Origin: Marinobacter sp.
GTDB taxonomy: Bacteria > Pseudomonadota > Gammaproteobacteria > Pseudomonadales > Oleiphilaceae
DNA length: 64,000 nucleotides
Direction: 5' to 3'
Assembly (NCBI GenBank): GCA_022565395.1
Contig: JAIUMV010000005.1
Span: 62,001 to 126,000, forward strand
The notes beneath the pieces were generated by a model, which worked only from the letters and a program-made list of their open reading frames with translations, ran no database searches and was not told the DNA's origin. This document shows positions 8,561 through 18,142 of the stretch, one piece after another. The position numbers and the translations under genes are program-made. Each line of letters begins with the position of its first letter. Position 1 is the first letter of the stretch.

Positions 8561-9271
8561 TCAGATGGAACGTTGATTGACGCGGGCGGATAGGGCTTCG
8601 GCGGATTCCTTACGTTCAGAATAGCGGTCAGTGAGATAATCGCTGCGATCCCGAACCAGCAAGGTGAATTTCACCAGCTCTTCCATCACATCCACCACCC
8701 GGTCATAGTAGGGTGAGGGCTTCATGCGGTCGCTGTCATCAAACTCAAGAAATGCCTTGGGCACCGACGACTGGTTGGGAATGGTCACCATGCGCATCCA
8801 GCGACCCAGCACCCGCAGCTGATTGACCACGTTGAAAGACTGGGAGCCGCCGCAGACCTGCATCACCGCCAGCGTCTTGCCCTGGGTGGGGCGCACGGCA
8901 CCTTCAGAAAGGGGAATCCAGTCAATCTGGGCCTTCATGATACCGGTCATGGCGCCGTGCCGTTCAGGTGAACACCACACCATACCTTCTGACCACTGGG
9001 CCAGTTCACGCAGCTCAACCACTTTGGGGTGATCGGGCTCCTCCGCGTCCGGCAGGGGCAGGCCGCTGGGGTCAAACACGCGGGTCTCGGCCCCCATGGC
9101 CTGTAGCAGCCTGGCGGCCTCGGCTATCAGCAAACGGCTGAAGGATCGTTGGCGCAGTGAGCCGTACAGCAACAGAATGCGGGGCGGGTGTTCGGAGGCT
9201 GGTGAGTCAAACAGGGTTGCGTTGTCCGGAGTTTGGAAGTGCTCAGTATCAATGTTAGGTAGTTGATTCAT
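8561..9271 (-). CDS. arsH: ArsH, NADPH-dependent FMN reductase for organoarsenicals
   Basis: Flavoprotein that oxidises trivalent organoarsenicals (and reduces some quinones or metals) in the cytoplasm. The 236-residue length is typical. The FMN-binding P-loop [14 protein letters not shown] is at about residues 34-48, and the diagnostic [21 protein letters not shown] lies at about 100-120. The C-terminus is the usual charged tail. It is the first gene of the arsH-acr3 pair, divergent from pstS. No ArsR-type operator was recognised upstream. Confidence 0.94.
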   Translation of the reverse strand: MNQLPNIDTEHFQTPDNATLFDSPASEHPPRILLLYGSLRQRSFSRLLIAEAARLLQAMGAETRVFDPSGLPLPDAEEPDHPKVVELRELAQWSEGMVWCSPERHGAMTGIMKAQIDWIPLSEGAVRPTQGKTLAVMQVCGGSQSFNVVNQLRVLGRWMRMVTIPNQSSVPKAFLEFDDSDRMKPSPYYDRVVDVMEELVKFTLLVRDRSDYLTDRYSERKESAEALSARVNQRSI

Positions 9272-9373
9272 GGGGTATGCAGGCCAGGTTGTGTCAGCGA
9301 GTTTTGTTGCAAGGCTATCATGGCGCCTTAACGATCATAACCGCATTCGGAATGAAGCTGGCTTTAGGTGCCC

Positions 9374-9391
9374 CTGTAATATTTCTGTCAT
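9374..9391 (+). promoter_or_regulatory. Pho box upstream of pstS
   Basis: CTGTAAT-ATTT-CTGTCAT matches the 7-4-7 PhoB site layout (two CTGTCAT-type heptamers separated by four AT-rich bases). It lies about 130 bases before the pstS start, on the coding strand. Confidence 0.8.
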
Positions 9392-9521
9392 ACAAATGCG
9401 CAAAACTGGCAGCGCTCGAGATGAGACGGCTTTGATGTTTCCTGCGGGCCCTGTAGTCGGGGCGTCTGAAGCAGATGGCCACAACCAAGACCACTTATCG
9501 GTATTGAATGAGGAAAGAAAC

Positions 9522-10559
9522 ATGAGCTTCAAACAACGCACACTGGGCTTTGCGCTGGCCGCTACGGTCGCTGCCTCTTTTGCCATGCCCGCCATGGCCC
9601 GCGACAACATCCAGGTTGCGGGTTCTTCTACTGTTCTGCCTTTCGCCAGCATTGTTGCTGAAGAGTTTGGCAACAGCTTTGCCCAGTTCCGTACCCCGGT
9701 CGTTGCTTCCGGTGGCTCTGGCGGCGGCCTGCGTCAGTTCTGCAACGGTGTTGGTGTGAATACCATCGATATCGCCAACTCTTCCCGTGCTATCCGCGCT
9801 GGTGAAGTACAGCGCTGTGCAGAAGCTGGCGTGAACAAGATTCATGAAATCCACTTCGGCTACGACGGCATCGTGTTTGCTTCACGCGCTGACCGTGGCT
9901 CCTTCGCTCTGAAGCCTGAACACGTGTTTCTGGCTGGTGCTGCAAGAGTTCCCCAAGATGGCCGCCTGGTAAACAACCCATACACCCGTTGGTCTCAGAT
10001 TGATTCCTCGCTGCCTGACCAGGCCATCGTTCTGGTTATCCCTGCGTCCAACCACGGTACTCGCGAAGTCTATGAAGAGAACGTACTGGAAGTCGGCTGC
10101 AAAACCTTTGACGTTGTGAGCGCCCTGTCCGCAGACGAGCGCAAGCAAGTGTGCCTGGGTCAGCGTCAGGATGGTCGTGTGGTTGAAATCGCCGGTGATT
10201 ACACTGAAACCCTGGCCCGTCTTGATGCCCAGGCAGATGCGGTTGGCGTATTCGGTCTGAGCTTCTATGATCAGAACCGTGACCGTCTGCAGGTGGCTAC
10301 TGTTAATGGTGTAACGCCTTCCTTGGAAACGATCGGTTCCGGTGAATACCCGGTTTCACGCCCGCTATTCTTCTACGTGAAGGGTGAGCACATCGGTGTT
10401 GTTCCTGGTATTGCTGAGTATGTTGAGTACTTCCTGAACGAGCAGGTATCCGGTTTTGACAGCCCACTGGAAGAGGCTGGCCTGATCCCGCTGAGTGATG
10501 AAGAACGCTCTACTATCCTCTCTAACTTCCGCGCCCGTAACGTAGTAAGCGCGAACTGA
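9522..10559 (+). CDS. pstS: Phosphate ABC transporter substrate-binding protein PstS
   Basis: Periplasmic high-affinity phosphate receptor feeding PstCAB. I take the ATG at 9522, preceded by GAGGAAAG, as the start; the open frame extends upstream to 9270 but that part is not protein-like. This gives 345 residues with a signal peptide cleaved after AMPAMA (about residue 26). The phosphate loop AGSSTVLPFA follows directly, then SGGSGGGLRQFCNG and ANSSRAI. It is the larger PstS type common in marine gammaproteobacteria. It is preceded by a Pho box and followed by a terminator-like hairpin before pstC, which should let pstS be made in excess. Confidence 0.95.
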   Translation: MSFKQRTLGFALAATVAASFAMPAMARDNIQVAGSSTVLPFASIVAEEFGNSFAQFRTPVVASGGSGGGLRQFCNGVGVNTIDIANSSRAIRAGEVQRCAEAGVNKIHEIHFGYDGIVFASRADRGSFALKPEHVFLAGAARVPQDGRLVNNPYTRWSQIDSSLPDQAIVLVIPASNHGTREVYEENVLEVGCKTFDVVSALSADERKQVCLGQRQDGRVVEIAGDYTETLARLDAQADAVGVFGLSFYDQNRDRLQVATVNGVTPSLETIGSGEYPVSRPLFFYVKGEHIGVVPGIAEYVEYFLNEQVSGFDSPLEEAGLIPLSDEERSTILSNFRARNVVSAN

Positions 10560-10582
10560 GGGCAGGAGTGTATTGATGGAAG

Positions 10583-10606
10583 CCCGCCGCTGACCCGGCG
10601 GGTTTT
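10583..10606 (+). terminator. Hairpin between pstS and pstC (partial terminator)
   Basis: CCCGCCG pairs with CGGCGGG around a 6-base loop and is followed by TTTT. Placed 24 bases after the pstS stop, it is likely an attenuating terminator that lowers pstCAB expression relative to pstS. Confidence 0.75.
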
Positions 10607-10678
10607 CATTGTCTGAAAAATGTTGTTATGTCGGGGCATACTGGCCCGACGTTAAACAAAGCGGTGAATGGGGTTGAG

Positions 10679-12055
10679 ATGAGTAACCTGACACTGGTTG
10701 CGATTTTGCTGATGATTATGGCGGTGGCCTATCAGCTGGGTTTGACTAAGAGTAGAGCCATTGAAAAAGGCACCGTGGCCCGGATGCATTCCCGGCCAGG
10801 CTACTACGGTATGCTCACGGCCCTTTGGTGTGGTGTGCCGGCATTCTTGATTTTCGCTATCTGGTCATTGATTGAGCCGACCGTGATCCGTAGCCTGGTT
10901 ATCGCTGAAATTGTTCCTCATGTTGGCGAACTGAGCAGTCAGCAGATTGCGGTACAGATGCGCCGCATAGAGAATGTCGCCAGCGGCTTTGCCGCGACGG
11001 CCAGTGTGCAGGACTATGAGATTATTGCGGCAGAGCGGCTCACTCGCCTGCAGGCTATTGGCAGTCTGGCCATGATCGGCGCTATGGCGGCGGTGGCCAT
11101 GGCGGCATTGGTGCTGGTACGCCGCAGAATTCATCCCAACATGCGCGCCCGCAACGCGGTGGAAACCTTTACCCTGATTGTGCTGATGATGTGCTCGGCA
11201 GTAGCCGTGATGACCACCATCGGTATCGTGCTGTCCATGCTGGGAGAGTCACTGCGTTTCTTCGAGGTGGTCAGTCCCATCGACTTTTTCTTTGGTACCA
11301 CCTGGAATCCCGCTTTCAGTACCACCAGTCCTGACCGCCTCGGTGACTTCGGCTTGTTGCCGTTGCTCTGGGGCACGTTGATGGTCACCGTGATTGCGCT
11401 GCTGATTGCGATCCCCGTCGGTTTGATGACGGCCATCTACATGGCTGAGTATGCCCCGAGCTGGGTGCGATCATCCGCCAAGCCTGTGATTGAAGTCTTG
11501 GCAGGTATTCCCACCATCGTCTACGGAGTTTTTGCCTTGATGATTGTCGGACCTTTCTTTGCCGATCTGGGCGAAACCTTCGGTATTACCATCCGCGCCA
11601 CCAGCGCGCTGACAGCGGGCGTGGTGATGGGCATCATGATCATCCCGTTCATTTCTTCCCTGGCAGACGATGTCATCACCCAAGTGCCGCGTGCCATGCG
11701 TGATGGCTCACTCGGCCTTGGTGCCACCAAATCAGAAACCATTCGTAAGGTGGTGTTGCCAGCGGCACTGCCCGGTATTGTAGGCGCCTTCCTGCTGGCC
11801 ACCAGCCGTGCTGTTGGTGAAACCATGATTGTGCTGCTGGCGGCAGGTAACAGCCCGTCACTGCACGCGAATCCCTTTGAAGCGGTTTCAACAGTTACCG
11901 TGTCTATTGTCAATCAGCTCACCGGCGACCAGGACTTTGCCAGCGCGCAATCATTGGTTGCCTTTGCCCTCGGCCTCACGTTGTTTGTGATCACCCTGAT
12001 CCTGAACGTGATTGCCTTGATTATCGTTCGCAAGTACCGCGAACAGTACGAGTAA
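10679..12055 (+). CDS. pstC: Phosphate ABC transporter permease PstC
   Basis: Inner-membrane permease subunit of the PstSCAB importer. I favour the ATG at 10679 (458 residues, beginning MSNLTLVAILLMIM, a membrane helix); 10628 is an in-frame alternative. This is the long PstC form: an N-terminal helix, a further pair of helices around a ~80-residue periplasmic segment, then the conserved six-helix core with the EAA-type loop (DGSLGLGATKSETIRKVVLPAALPGI at about residue 340). It is followed directly by pstA. Confidence 0.93.
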   Translation: MSNLTLVAILLMIMAVAYQLGLTKSRAIEKGTVARMHSRPGYYGMLTALWCGVPAFLIFAIWSLIEPTVIRSLVIAEIVPHVGELSSQQIAVQMRRIENVASGFAATASVQDYEIIAAERLTRLQAIGSLAMIGAMAAVAMAALVLVRRRIHPNMRARNAVETFTLIVLMMCSAVAVMTTIGIVLSMLGESLRFFEVVSPIDFFFGTTWNPAFSTTSPDRLGDFGLLPLLWGTLMVTVIALLIAIPVGLMTAIYMAEYAPSWVRSSAKPVIEVLAGIPTIVYGVFALMIVGPFFADLGETFGITIRATSALTAGVVMGIMIIPFISSLADDVITQVPRAMRDGSLGLGATKSETIRKVVLPAALPGIVGAFLLATSRAVGETMIVLLAAGNSPSLHANPFEAVSTVTVSIVNQLTGDQDFASAQSLVAFALGLTLFVITLILNVIALIIVRKYREQYE

Positions 12056-12082
12056 CGGCTGCACCGCGAGGGGAACCCAAAG

Positions 12083-13435
12083 ATGCCTATCGGAAGATTG
12101 AGCAGTGCAGAAGTTGAAGCACGCGTCGTTCGCTCACTGAAGAAACGACACATCAAAGAGAAAGCCTTCAGAGCTGTCGGTCTGAGTGGGGTGGTAACGG
12201 GCCTGGTCCTGGTGCTGATCCTGTTTACCAGTATTTTGTCACGGGGCCTGCCGGCATTCTGGCAGGCCACCTTCGAGCTGGATGTCTATTTCAACCCTGA
12301 GATTATCCGTATTGATCCGCGCCCCACGCAAACGTCGGGGGAAAGCTCAGGTGACTTCCGGGAGCGTGAACTGGCCTGGTTGACCCAGGTGAACATGGTG
12401 AACTGGAACCGCCTTCTGGAGGACAGCGTGATCGCTGCCGCGCCAGAAGCCGCTGCCATGGCCCGCCGTGATGTGCGCAGGCTGATCACCAGTGGTGAGC
12501 GCTTTCAGTTGCGGGAAATGGTAGCGGAAAACCCGTCCATTATTGGTGAAACCCGCCGTTTACGCCTGCTGGCGGATGCCAACGTGGATGTATGGCTAAG
12601 AGGAAACATTGATCGCAGCCTGCCGGATGCTCAACAGCAGCTGAGCCGGGCAACCCGTGATCTGGCGGACAAGCTGTTCGAAGAGGGCATCATCAAGATT
12701 CGCTTTAGCCAGGCGCTGTTCATGAATCCTGACTCCCGCAGCTCGCTTGCCTCTGCCGGTCTCGCTGGTGCCTTTGTCGGCTCACTGTTCATGATGTTGA
12801 TCGTCATGTTCCTGGCGGTGCCGGTGGGTGTGGCCAGTGCCATCTACCTTGAAGAGTTCGCGCCGAAGAACAAGCTGACGGACCTGATTGAGGTGAATAT
12901 CAACAACCTCGCGGCGGTGCCGTCCATCGTGTTTGGCCTGCTGGGCGCGGCCATTTTTATCAACACCTTCAATCTGCCCATGTCCACCCCCATTGTGGGC
13001 GGTCTGGTGCTGAGTCTGATGACCTTACCGACGGTGATTATCGCCACCCGCTCCGCACTGAAAGCCGTGCCGCCATCTATACGTCAGGCGGCTCTGGGCG
13101 TCGGTGCATCACGGGTGCAGACGGTGTTCGGGCATGTATTGCCATTAGCCATTCCGGGTATTCTGACCGGAGCCATCCTGGGTGTGGCCCAGGCGCTGGG
13201 TGAGACAGCGCCACTGCTGCTGATCGGCATGAACGCCTTTGTGACCAATATCGCCAGCACACCGTTTGAGCAGTCTGCAGCGTTGCCGGTACAGATTTAC
13301 CTCTGGCAGGGTAATGAGTTGAGAAACTTCTTTGAGGCCCGGACATCGGCCGCCATTATTGTTCTATTGGCGCTGATGATCAGTCTTAATGCGTTCGCCA
13401 TTTGGCTGCGCAAAAAATTTGAGAGAAGGTGGTAG
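12083..13435 (+). CDS. pstA: Phosphate ABC transporter permease PstA
   Basis: Second permease of the phosphate importer, 450 residues. GAGGGG precedes the ATG. Between the first membrane helix (about 32-55) and the permease core (from about 228) lies a ~170-residue hydrophilic periplasmic insertion, seen in the long PstA proteins of Pseudomonas-type bacteria. The coupling loop ([28 protein letters not shown]) is at about 332-360. The stop overlaps the ribosome site of pstB, consistent with translational coupling. Confidence 0.93.
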   Translation: MPIGRLSSAEVEARVVRSLKKRHIKEKAFRAVGLSGVVTGLVLVLILFTSILSRGLPAFWQATFELDVYFNPEIIRIDPRPTQTSGESSGDFRERELAWLTQVNMVNWNRLLEDSVIAAAPEAAAMARRDVRRLITSGERFQLREMVAENPSIIGETRRLRLLADANVDVWLRGNIDRSLPDAQQQLSRATRDLADKLFEEGIIKIRFSQALFMNPDSRSSLASAGLAGAFVGSLFMMLIVMFLAVPVGVASAIYLEEFAPKNKLTDLIEVNINNLAAVPSIVFGLLGAAIFINTFNLPMSTPIVGGLVLSLMTLPTVIIATRSALKAVPPSIRQAALGVGASRVQTVFGHVLPLAIPGILTGAILGVAQALGETAPLLLIGMNAFVTNIASTPFEQSAALPVQIYLWQGNELRNFFEARTSAAIIVLLALMISLNAFAIWLRKKFERRW

Positions 13436-13437
13436 AC

Positions 13438-14265
13438 ATGACATCAGCAATAAGTGTTTCACAGTTTTCTGAACGAGTTGCCCGAGACAAGACTATGAGT
13501 ACCAACAAGACTGTCCGCATGTCTGCTAATGACGTACGCGTGTTCTATGGAGATAAAGAGGCCATCAAGGGCGTCTCCGTAGATATTATGGAGAACGAGG
13601 TTATCGCTTTTATCGGCCCGTCTGGCTGCGGGAAGTCCACGTTCTTGCGCTGCCTGAACCGGATGAATGACACCATCGAGGGCTGTCGGGTCGAGGGTGA
13701 AATTACCCTTGATGGAAACAATATTTACGACAGCCGCATGGACCCGGTATTGCTGCGGGCTCGGGTGGGGATGGTGTTTCAGCGCCCGAATCCGTTCCCC
13801 AAGTCTATCTATGAAAACGTAGCCTATGGGCCACGCATCCATGGTCTGGCCTCAAGCAAACGAGATCTGGACGAAATCGTTGAGGTCAGCCTGTCCAAAG
13901 CCGGCCTGTGGGACGAGGTTAAGGATCGTTTGATGGAGCCGGGTACAGGCCTTTCAGGTGGTCAGCAGCAGCGCCTGTGTATTGCCCGCACCATTGCGGT
14001 CAGCCCGGAAGTGATCCTGATGGATGAGCCCTGCTCAGCCCTTGACCCGATTGCCACAGCAACGGTGGAAGAACTGATCGAGGAGCTGTCATCCCAGTTC
14101 AGCATTGCCATCGTGACGCACTCCATGCAGCAGGCGGCACGGGTATCAAACCGCACGGCGTATTTCCATCTGGGCAAGCTGATTGAGGTTGGGGATACGG
14201 ATGAAGTCTTTACTAAACCCAAGAACGAACTTACCGAGGCATACATCACCGGGCGTTTTGGCTAG
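13438..14265 (+). CDS. pstB: Phosphate ABC transporter ATP-binding protein PstB
   Basis: ATPase that drives the phosphate importer and, with PhoU and PhoR, relays phosphate status. The ATG at 13438 has GAAGGTGG at good spacing and is preferred to an in-frame GTG at 13429. It gives 275 residues. Walker [10 protein letters not shown] (about 60-68), the Q-loop, signature LSGGQQQRL (about 165) and Walker B VILMDEP (about 186) followed by [16 protein letters not shown] are all intact. A 20-residue N-terminal extension precedes the domain. Confidence 0.95.
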   Translation: MTSAISVSQFSERVARDKTMSTNKTVRMSANDVRVFYGDKEAIKGVSVDIMENEVIAFIGPSGCGKSTFLRCLNRMNDTIEGCRVEGEITLDGNNIYDSRMDPVLLRARVGMVFQRPNPFPKSIYENVAYGPRIHGLASSKRDLDEIVEVSLSKAGLWDEVKDRLMEPGTGLSGGQQQRLCIARTIAVSPEVILMDEPCSALDPIATATVEELIEELSSQFSIAIVTHSMQQAARVSNRTAYFHLGKLIEVGDTDEVFTKPKNELTEAYITGRFG

Positions 14266-14302
14266 GGCTTGCCAGGACCTGTTTGATGCCTAACATTTTT
14301 TC

Positions 14303-14321
14303 GTACCGGCTGGGCCGGTAC
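14303..14321. other. Hairpin between pstB and phoU
   Basis: GTACCGGC and GCCGGTAC form a perfect 8-bp stem with a 3-base loop 20 bases before phoU. With no U-tract it is more likely an mRNA-processing or stabilising structure than a terminator. Confidence 0.5.
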
Positions 14322-14341
14322 CCACGGTCAGGAGATTTGCC

Positions 14342-15067
14342 ATGAAGAAAGACGGCAACGTATACGGCAACCACATTTCCCAGAGCTTCAATGAAGAGCT
14401 GGCTGCGCTGAAAAGCCGTTTTCTGGAGATGGGTGGGCTGGTTGAAACCCAGGTGCTGCAGGCTGTTAAGGCCCTGACCGAACGGGACGCAGAGCTGGCG
14501 AACCTGGTCAGGGATGAGGACAAGGTGGTTGATCGTTATGAGATGAAGATTGATGACGCTGCCATCCATATTTTGGCCCGTCGTCAGCCGACCGCCAGAG
14601 ATCTGCGTCTGGTGGTGTCCATTATCAAGGCGGTTTCTGACCTTGAGCGTATCGGTGATGAATCGAAAAAGATCGCCAAACTCGCTTTGCAGCTGGTAGA
14701 GGGTGATAAAACCCCTAATGGCCTGACAGAGATACGCCACATCGGTCAGCACGTTGCCACCATGCTCAATGGTGCCTTGGAAGCCTTCGCCCGCCTGGAT
14801 GTCGAGAAGGCAGTCGAGATTATCAAGGAAGACAAGAACGTGGACGCGGAGTACAAGACCGCCTCCCGCAGCCTGATGACCTATATGATGGAAGATCCGC
14901 GTACCATTTCCGAGTGTATGTCGGTGATGTGGGTATTCCGGGCCCTGGAGCGCGTGGGTGATCATGCCTGTAACCTGGCTGAGCATATTGTCTACATGGT
15001 TGAGGGCGAGGATGTACGTCATACCAAGATTGATCAACTGAATGAGCAGCTGAAGCGACTAGACTAA
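14342..15067 (+). CDS. phoU: Phosphate signalling regulator PhoU
   Basis: Cytoplasmic helical protein that, with PstB, keeps PhoR in the off state when phosphate is plentiful. It has 241 residues in two three-helix PhoU domains. Conserved metal-site-like stretches DLRLVVSIIKAVSDLERIGDE (about 82-102) and the second-domain ALERVGDHACNLAEH (about 200-214) are seen. CAGGAG precedes the ATG. It is the last gene of the pst operon; a strong hairpin follows. Confidence 0.96.
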   Translation: MKKDGNVYGNHISQSFNEELAALKSRFLEMGGLVETQVLQAVKALTERDAELANLVRDEDKVVDRYEMKIDDAAIHILARRQPTARDLRLVVSIIKAVSDLERIGDESKKIAKLALQLVEGDKTPNGLTEIRHIGQHVATMLNGALEAFARLDVEKAVEIIKEDKNVDAEYKTASRSLMTYMMEDPRTISECMSVMWVFRALERVGDHACNLAEHIVYMVEGEDVRHTKIDQLNEQLKRLD

Positions 15068-15148
15068 GGTATCTGGACGGGTGGTGCACGTAGGCCGAGC
15101 GGGTTATCGACAGCAAGAAGTGAAGGGCGATTGAGGTGGGTTAAAATC

Positions 15149-15176
15149 GGGTAAGGGTGACGGATCACCCTTACCC
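15149..15176. terminator. Strong hairpin after phoU
   Basis: A perfect 12-bp stem, GGGTAAGGGTGA with TCACCCTTACCC, and a 4-base loop. It lies 81 bases past phoU and 39 before the next ATG. There is no proper U-tract on the plus strand, so termination is plausible but unproven. Confidence 0.6.
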
Positions 15177-15214
15177 TTGGTTATACTGGGGGCATCATAT
15201 GCAAGGAGCCCCCT

Positions 15215-16051
15215 ATGCCACGCGTCCATACTTTTCATCCCGTGCTGTTTGCCTGGTTCGCTTTCGCCCTGGCCCTGTTGCCTCTGCGCGTCAGCGCCAC
15301 CCCACTGGCGGAAGCCGTGGTTAAAGCCTCCGCTCTTGACCGGATCATTGATCAGTACCCTGCCATGATGAGCGAAGGCATCAGCGAAGGGATGCGTCAG
15401 GGTGGTTTGCGGGAGCCGATGCTGCTCAACGCCATTACCGGTATTGTCAGTCAGGCCTTCAGTGCCAGCGCCATTCGCCGCCAGGTGGTTAATGATCTGA
15501 GCAATAAGGTGCCCAAGGCAGATCTTGAACAGGTATTGGCCTGGTATGAAACGCCCCTTGGGCGCAAGGTGGGTGGGTTGGAGGCCAGTGCGTCCAACCC
15601 TGAGGCCTGGCGCAAGATTGAACAGCAGTCCAATGCCCTGACCAACCGTTATCAGGGCACGCCCCGGGCCAACATGTTTGCCGCCTTCGATCGTGCCGCC
15701 CGTGCCACTGAAAGTGCCACCGACACGGCTATCGCGGTGCAGCTCTCCATGATCAGTGCCATGGCGGCCTTTGACCCCCAGGCCCGCGCCAACATGGCGC
15801 AGATCAAGCAACAGGTACGTAGCCAGCGCTTCATGATTGAAGGGGTGGTTGAGCAGCAGGTCTATGCGGCCTATCTCTACACCTATCAGGGCATGTCCGA
15901 CGAGGAGCTGCAGGGCTATCTGCAGTTTCTGCAAACGGATCATGGCCAGCGTTATACCCGGGTGATTACAGAATCCATCCAGCAGGCCATTCTGGTGCCG
16001 GTTGAAAGCATCGGCCAGCAGATGTTTCGCCTGTTTAATCGCCAGGGATGA
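15215..16051 (+). CDS. Exported DUF2059 protein
   Basis: A 278-residue protein with a signal peptide (residues 1-28, ending RVSA) and an all-helical mature part typical of DUF2059, a family of periplasmic proteins without an assigned activity. AAGGAG lies before the ATG. The signature region LEQVLAWYETPLGRKVGGLEA is at about 107-127, and a second related block (YQGMSDEELQGYLQFLQTDHG) follows at about 226-246. Its stop overlaps the next start (ATGA), so the two are translationally coupled. Confidence 0.85.
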   Translation: MPRVHTFHPVLFAWFAFALALLPLRVSATPLAEAVVKASALDRIIDQYPAMMSEGISEGMRQGGLREPMLLNAITGIVSQAFSASAIRRQVVNDLSNKVPKADLEQVLAWYETPLGRKVGGLEASASNPEAWRKIEQQSNALTNRYQGTPRANMFAAFDRAARATESATDTAIAVQLSMISAMAAFDPQARANMAQIKQQVRSQRFMIEGVVEQQVYAAYLYTYQGMSDEELQGYLQFLQTDHGQRYTRVITESIQQAILVPVESIGQQMFRLFNRQG

Positions 16052-16632
16052 TCCCGCTCTGGTTCAAGCTGGCCTACACCGCCTTTGTGGTGGTGTTGGT
16101 GCTGGTCTATCTGCGCGGCTATGGGCCGCGCAATTTTCTCTGGTTTTCTGACATCGCCCTGATTGGCGCTGTGCCTGCCATGTGGCTGGAAAGCAGTCTA
16201 CTGGCCAGCATGCTGACCCTGGCGGTGCTGCTCCCAGAGGTGGTGTGGAACACCAGCTTCTTTGGTCACCTGATCACCCGTAAGAAGGTGTTGAAGTTGG
16301 CCGACTATATGTTCGACCCTGCTGAGCCCCGTCACTTGCGGGCCCTCTCGTTATTCCATGTGCCCTTGCCGCTGGTTCTGCTGTGGATGGTGGTGAGCTA
16401 CGGCTACGATGACCGTGCCTTGCAGGCGGCGACGCTGCTGGCCTGGTTGGTACTACCCTTAAGCTGGTGGCTGAGCCCGCCAAAGGAGAATATCAACTGG
16501 GTGTTTGGCCCCCTCGGCAAACCCCAGACCCTGTTGCCGCCGGGTATCTACCTGGGGCTGCTGATGCTGTTCTTTCCCCTGGTCATCTACTGGCCGACGC
16601 ATCATCTGCTGCGTTGGTGGCTGGGAAGCTGA
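16048..16632 (+). CDS. Integral membrane protein of unknown function
   Basis: A 194-residue protein with about six hydrophobic segments and no recognised family. Conserved-looking features are the first loop YGPRNFLWFSDIALIG (about 25-40), a central EVVWNTSFFGHL, and the late motif NINWVFGPLGKPQTLLPPG before the last helix. It overlaps the DUF2059 gene by 4 bases, which suggests a joint envelope role. No catalytic or transport motif is visible. Confidence 0.75.
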   Translation: MIPLWFKLAYTAFVVVLVLVYLRGYGPRNFLWFSDIALIGAVPAMWLESSLLASMLTLAVLLPEVVWNTSFFGHLITRKKVLKLADYMFDPAEPRHLRALSLFHVPLPLVLLWMVVSYGYDDRALQAATLLAWLVLPLSWWLSPPKENINWVFGPLGKPQTLLPPGIYLGLLMLFFPLVIYWPTHHLLRWWLGS

Positions 16633-16787
16633 CAAGTCGTCTCGAAATGTAAAATAGTGTCAAATCGGGCCAAGTTGCCATAGTTTCGACGCAATTGGCA
16701 AAACTGTGCCTCAGGCCTGGTTTACTGCGGCGTTTAATCTGGAAGAATGCCAGCCTCAACACGGATGTCATCAAGAGGCTAACAGTC

Positions 16788-18131
16788 ATGCGTACCCTTC
16801 GATCAACTCTTGCCCCGGCTGTATTACTGGCATTGGCGACTCCCGCCATGGCCGGTATGGGCACCACTGCCACCACTTACGGATTACTGCCCTTTGACGT
16901 GTCGACCGCCCAGAGCCTGTCCCTGTTCGGCACCCAGGCATCGGCGGCTTACTACAACCCGGCTGCACTGACCCGTGATCCGCGTATGGAGATCACCGGC
17001 GCGATCTTTCATGCTGAACACGACCTCAAAGCCCGCAGCGTGGGTGGCTCTGATCCCCTCAGTCGTAGCAGCAACACCCTGTCGAATACTCCCTCCCAGC
17101 AGCTGCAACTGGGGCTGAAGTTTGACCTGGCCAAACTCACCCAGTATGACCACCCCGTCTATCTGGGGTTGATGGTGGGCACCGAGAAGTACGCCCAGGA
17201 TCTGCTGGCATTCCGAGCCGAAACCAGCCAGGGCGGGCAGTACCTGCAGTACGGTCGCCAGCCTCTGTTTGCCAGCGGTGCTATCGCAACCCGGCTCTGG
17301 CGTGGTGTGCATGTTGGTGGTGGTGTCCGCATCATGCTGGAAAACGACGCCAACCTTTATGTGACCACCGATTTGCAAGGCAATACGGATTTTGAACGAC
17401 TTACCGTAAGTGCCCGGCCGGTTGTAACGCCGGTTGTGGGTGCCCGCGTGCAGATGGGGGATACCTTCTGCGAGCGTCAGAACTGCTGGCTGGACGGCCT
17501 TGAGCTTGCGGTAGCCTACCGGGGCCAGGTCAAGGCTGAGGTGAAGGTGGGCGCCGAGGCGGAGATTGATGGCGTGATCAATAACCCCGGCTTGCCCCTG
17601 GCCATTTCGGCCATTGACGGTTTTCAGCCCGCCACCGTCAGTGTCGGTGCGCTATACGAGCTGGGCGGTTACAGCCGGGTTGGCGTTACGGTTGAACTGC
17701 AGCAGTGGTCGGCGCTGGATGATGAGCTGGCCAAGGACACAGTGCGAGATCAGGCCAATGCCCGTTTCCGCGACATCGTGATTCCCCGCCTTGGTTATGA
17801 GCGAGACCTGACCCACGGCCTGACCATGCGGGGAGGTGTATCCTGGGAACCGTCATCCCTCAAAGATAACGACACCCTGGAAGTGAATTATCTGGATACC
17901 GACCGGATTGTGATCGGTCTGGGGGGCAGCCTGGTGTGGCGTCACCCGCCAGTGCTGGCGTTCCCGTTGCAGCTGGATTTCGGTTACCAGTATCACCACT
18001 TGATAAAGCGGGACTTTGACCTTTACTCCGCGCACCCTTCTAATCCCTCAGGCCCCAACCAGCCTTTTGAGACGGTGGAAGCCAGTGGTAGCGTGCATGT
18101 ATTCACCGGCAGCGCCACGTTGCGCTTCTAA
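16788..18131 (+). CDS. FadL/OmpP1-like outer membrane protein
   Basis: Outer-membrane beta-barrel of the FadL/TodX type or a close relative, which would pass hydrophobic substrates such as fatty acids or hydrocarbons. The ATG at 16788 is chosen over the longer frame because AGAGG precedes it and a signal peptide begins there (cleaved after TPAMA, residue 22). The early motif ASAAYYNPAALTRDPRMEI (about 47-65) is the FadL-like hatch sequence. The protein ends in the barrel signal TLRF (447 residues). An extra Cys pair (CERQNC) is at about 226-231. It is 11 bases upstream of the giant lipoprotein gene. Confidence 0.78.
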   Translation: MRTLRSTLAPAVLLALATPAMAGMGTTATTYGLLPFDVSTAQSLSLFGTQASAAYYNPAALTRDPRMEITGAIFHAEHDLKARSVGGSDPLSRSSNTLSNTPSQQLQLGLKFDLAKLTQYDHPVYLGLMVGTEKYAQDLLAFRAETSQGGQYLQYGRQPLFASGAIATRLWRGVHVGGGVRIMLENDANLYVTTDLQGNTDFERLTVSARPVVTPVVGARVQMGDTFCERQNCWLDGLELAVAYRGQVKAEVKVGAEAEIDGVINNPGLPLAISAIDGFQPATVSVGALYELGGYSRVGVTVELQQWSALDDELAKDTVRDQANARFRDIVIPRLGYERDLTHGLTMRGGVSWEPSSLKDNDTLEVNYLDTDRIVIGLGGSLVWRHPPVLAFPLQLDFGYQYHHLIKRDFDLYSAHPSNPSGPNQPFETVEASGSVHVFTGSATLRF

Positions 18132-18142
18132 AGGGGGTGAGT

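Noticed and set aside
9270-9521. N-terminal extension of PstS
   Set aside because: The frame is open but includes the Pho box and lacks a signal peptide; the ATG at 9522 with GAGGAAAG is clearly better.
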